A stretch of DNA of 5,594 nucleotides. Source: Clostridia bacterium. Its GTDB lineage: Bacteria; Bacillota; Clostridia; Christensenellales; CAG-314. The stretch spans positions 1-5,594 of the forward strand of contig JAFQWS010000051.1 of NCBI GenBank assembly GCA_017407305.1, in the 5' to 3' direction. Each line of letters begins with the position of its first letter. The stretch's first letter is position 1. Both the position numbers and the translations under genes were made by a program. The notes below the pieces were generated by a model, which searched no databases, had not been told where the DNA came from, and worked only from the letters and a program-made list of their open reading frames with translations. Shown in pieces: positions 4,779 through 5,594 of the stretch.

Positions 4779-5297
4779 ATGTGCATTTTTTATACAAACG
4801 GCTGTTGTCAAAGAAGACGAGTCGTCACACAAAGAATCAACGATTGTTGCACAAGACAGGTGGAAAACTACGTTGTACCAAGAAATGGTCCTTGTCAACA
4901 ATGTCAAAAGGAGCATCGTGGTGGTGTAGCAGTGTCACTCAATGCTTACAACGTTATGGTGGGAGCAGGAGCAATGGTTCCCATTATGCAAACGGTTGCA
5001 ACTGGCAACGGAACCATTGACGCTTTTGGCAATACTGTCACCCTTCAAGAAGGTGTCTATTTGGTGACTTTTGGTGGCAACGCAACGGCAGGTGACATCC
5101 AACTGGCTTTGTTTGCCAACGGAGCAACGCTTGTTGGAGAAGTGGCAACTCAAACTGTTGTGGATGGTGGCACTGCCAGTGCATCAAGAACCATTTTGTT
5201 CAATGCAACGACGGTTACCACCTTTGCTTTGTACAATCAAGGCGAAGTGGACACCACCTTTGTCAACGTTGGCTTGACCATCGTCCGTTTGGGCTAA
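4779..5297 (+). CDS. Cys-rich protein with C-terminal BclA/C1q-like jelly-roll domain, probable spore or surface protein
   Basis: This is a 172-residue protein without signal peptide or membrane segment. Residues 1-45 are Cys- and Arg-rich, with CC pairs at 9-10 and 23-24, single Cys at 2, 39 and 42, and a C-x-x-C pair. Residues about 48-172 are a beta-rich Ala/Thr/Val/Gly domain of the kind found at the C-terminus of BclA-type exosporium glycoproteins: VSLNAYN near the start, then GNTVTLQEGVYLVTFGG (84-100), DIQLALFANG (106-115), and a final strand NVGLTIVRLG (163-172). These domains trimerise in a TNF/C1q-like fold (family knowledge). Unlike BclA there is no Gly-X-Y collagen stretch between the two parts. 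Absence of a signal peptide fits a spore-coat protein deposited from the mother cell, but that is inference. It is divergent from the BIG2-VanZ gene and has its own terminator at 5310-5350. Confidence 0.82.
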   Translation: MCIFYTNGCCQRRRVVTQRINDCCTRQVENYVVPRNGPCQQCQKEHRGGVAVSLNAYNVMVGAGAMVPIMQTVATGNGTIDAFGNTVTLQEGVYLVTFGGNATAGDIQLALFANGATLVGEVATQTVVDGGTASASRTILFNATTVTTFALYNQGEVDTTFVNVGLTIVRLG

Positions 5298-5309
5298 AAA
5301 AAGACGTTT

Positions 5310-5350
5310 GTGGCGTAAGCAAATTGAAAGGTGCTTGCGCCACCTTTTTT
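5310..5350 (+). terminator. Rho-independent terminator of the jelly-roll protein gene
   Basis: GTGGCGTAAGCA (5310-5321) pairs with TGCTTGCGCCAC (5332-5343) through 12 bp with one G-U wobble, then C and six T residues (5345-5350). A shorter alternative stem, AAAGGTG with CACCTTT (5327-5333 with 5342-5348), overlaps the right arm but is weaker. It begins 12 bases after the stop codon. The following 5351-5445 is AT-rich spacer with nothing recognisable. Confidence 0.88.
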
Positions 5351-5445
5351 ATGTTAAAAAAGCAAATTATCTTGATTTTTCGCCCATATTTTTGCAAAAT
5401 TGTCAAAAAAGGTCAAAAATAACAACTAAATTTCCCCATATACAC

Positions 5446-5474
5446 TTGACAAAGGGGTTTTCAAATGGTACTAT
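5446..5474 (+). promoter_or_regulatory. Sigma-A promoter of initiator tRNA-Met
   Basis: A perfect TTGACA (5446-5451) is followed after 17 bases by TACTAT (5469-5474), a four-of-six match to the -10 consensus. The start would fall near 5481, leaving a leader of only about five bases before the mature tRNA at 5486. An alternative -10, TATATC, has a less favourable spacing of 20 bases. Confidence 0.72.
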
Positions 5475-5485
5475 ATCTTGGCTGA

Positions 5486-5560
5486 CGCGGGATGGAGCAG
5501 CGGCAGCTCGTTGGGCTCATAACCCAGAGGTCGGGGGTTCAAATCCCTCTCCCGCAACCA
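5486..5560 (+). tRNA. Initiator tRNA-Met (fMet, anticodon CAT), CCA encoded
   Basis: This is a complete 75-base tRNA ending in CCA (5558-5560). The hallmarks of a bacterial initiator are present. The acceptor stem is CGCGGGA against TCCCGCA, with an unpaired C1-A72. Three consecutive G-C pairs lie next to the anticodon loop (GGG-CTCATAA-CCC). The T arm is GGGGG-TTCAAAT-CCCTC. The C1-A72 mismatch is needed for formylation and for avoiding EF-Tu, and the G-C triplet for P-site entry (established knowledge). The D loop is seven bases, making the gene shorter than the 77-base E. coli and B. subtilis homologues as I recall them. It has its own promoter, and a hairpin follows. Confidence 0.96.
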
Positions 5561-5570
5561 ACAAAAAACG

Positions 5571-5594
5571 CACTTTTGTCTACCGACAAAGGTG
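5571..5594 (+). terminator. Probable terminator of tRNA-fMet, cut by the window end
   Basis: CACTTTTGTC (5571-5580) pairs with GACAAAGGTG (5585-5594) around a TACC loop with one G-U wobble. The stem ends exactly at the last base of the window, so the expected T-run cannot be seen. Its position ten bases after the tRNA supports a terminator, though it could also precede another tRNA. Confidence 0.6.

Noticed and set aside
5351..5422. Open frame of 23 codons on the plus strand after the jelly-roll gene
   Set aside because: It starts directly after the terminator T-run, has no ribosome binding site, and its AT-rich sequence gives a short Lys/Ile-rich peptide as expected by chance.

Overview
The window looks like a chromosomal segment of a low-to-moderate GC Bacillota (Clostridia-type) bacterium. 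Support for this comes from strong AGGAG-type ribosome binding sites, consensus sigma-A promoters (TTGACA / TATAAT), CCA-encoding tRNA genes, a DUF975 membrane protein, a VanZ-family protein and a BclA-like surface or spore protein. The exact genus cannot be read from the sequence; an uncultured gut clostridium is my inference.

Layout: positions 1-383 hold no gene. Instead they form a dense chain of palindromes: a 12-bp-stem hairpin (1-30), a two-fold-symmetric array of AGTGAAGTT units separated by different small palindromes (31-202), a rho-independent terminator read on the minus strand (206-257), a perfect 20-bp palindrome (294-313) and a bulged hairpin (314-360). Minus-strand genes then follow from 384 to 4608. 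They are a small predicted tail-anchored protein (384-836), tRNA-Arg(ACG) with its own promoter and terminator (947-1023), a DUF975 integral membrane protein (1156-1839) preceded by a five-codon minigene (1846-1863), and a large protein (1939-4608) in which about eight Ig-like (BIG2-type) modules sit inside the first extracellular loop of a VanZ membrane domain. A divergent intergenic region (4627-4763) separates these from plus-strand genes: a Cys-rich protein with a BclA/C1q-like jelly-roll domain (4779-5297), and an initiator tRNA-Met (5486-5560) followed by a hairpin cut by the window end.

Functionally the protein genes are about the cell envelope: a surface-exposed Ig-like/VanZ fusion, a polytopic DUF975 protein directly downstream on the same strand, a small tail-anchored protein, and a probable spore or surface-layer jelly-roll protein. 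No terminator is visible between the BIG2-VanZ gene and the DUF975 gene, so read-through is possible, but DUF975 also has its own promoter. Nothing here proves that these proteins share one pathway. The items most worth a second look are the palindrome array at 31-202, the insertion of Ig-like modules into VanZ, and the start-codon paradox of the DUF975 gene.
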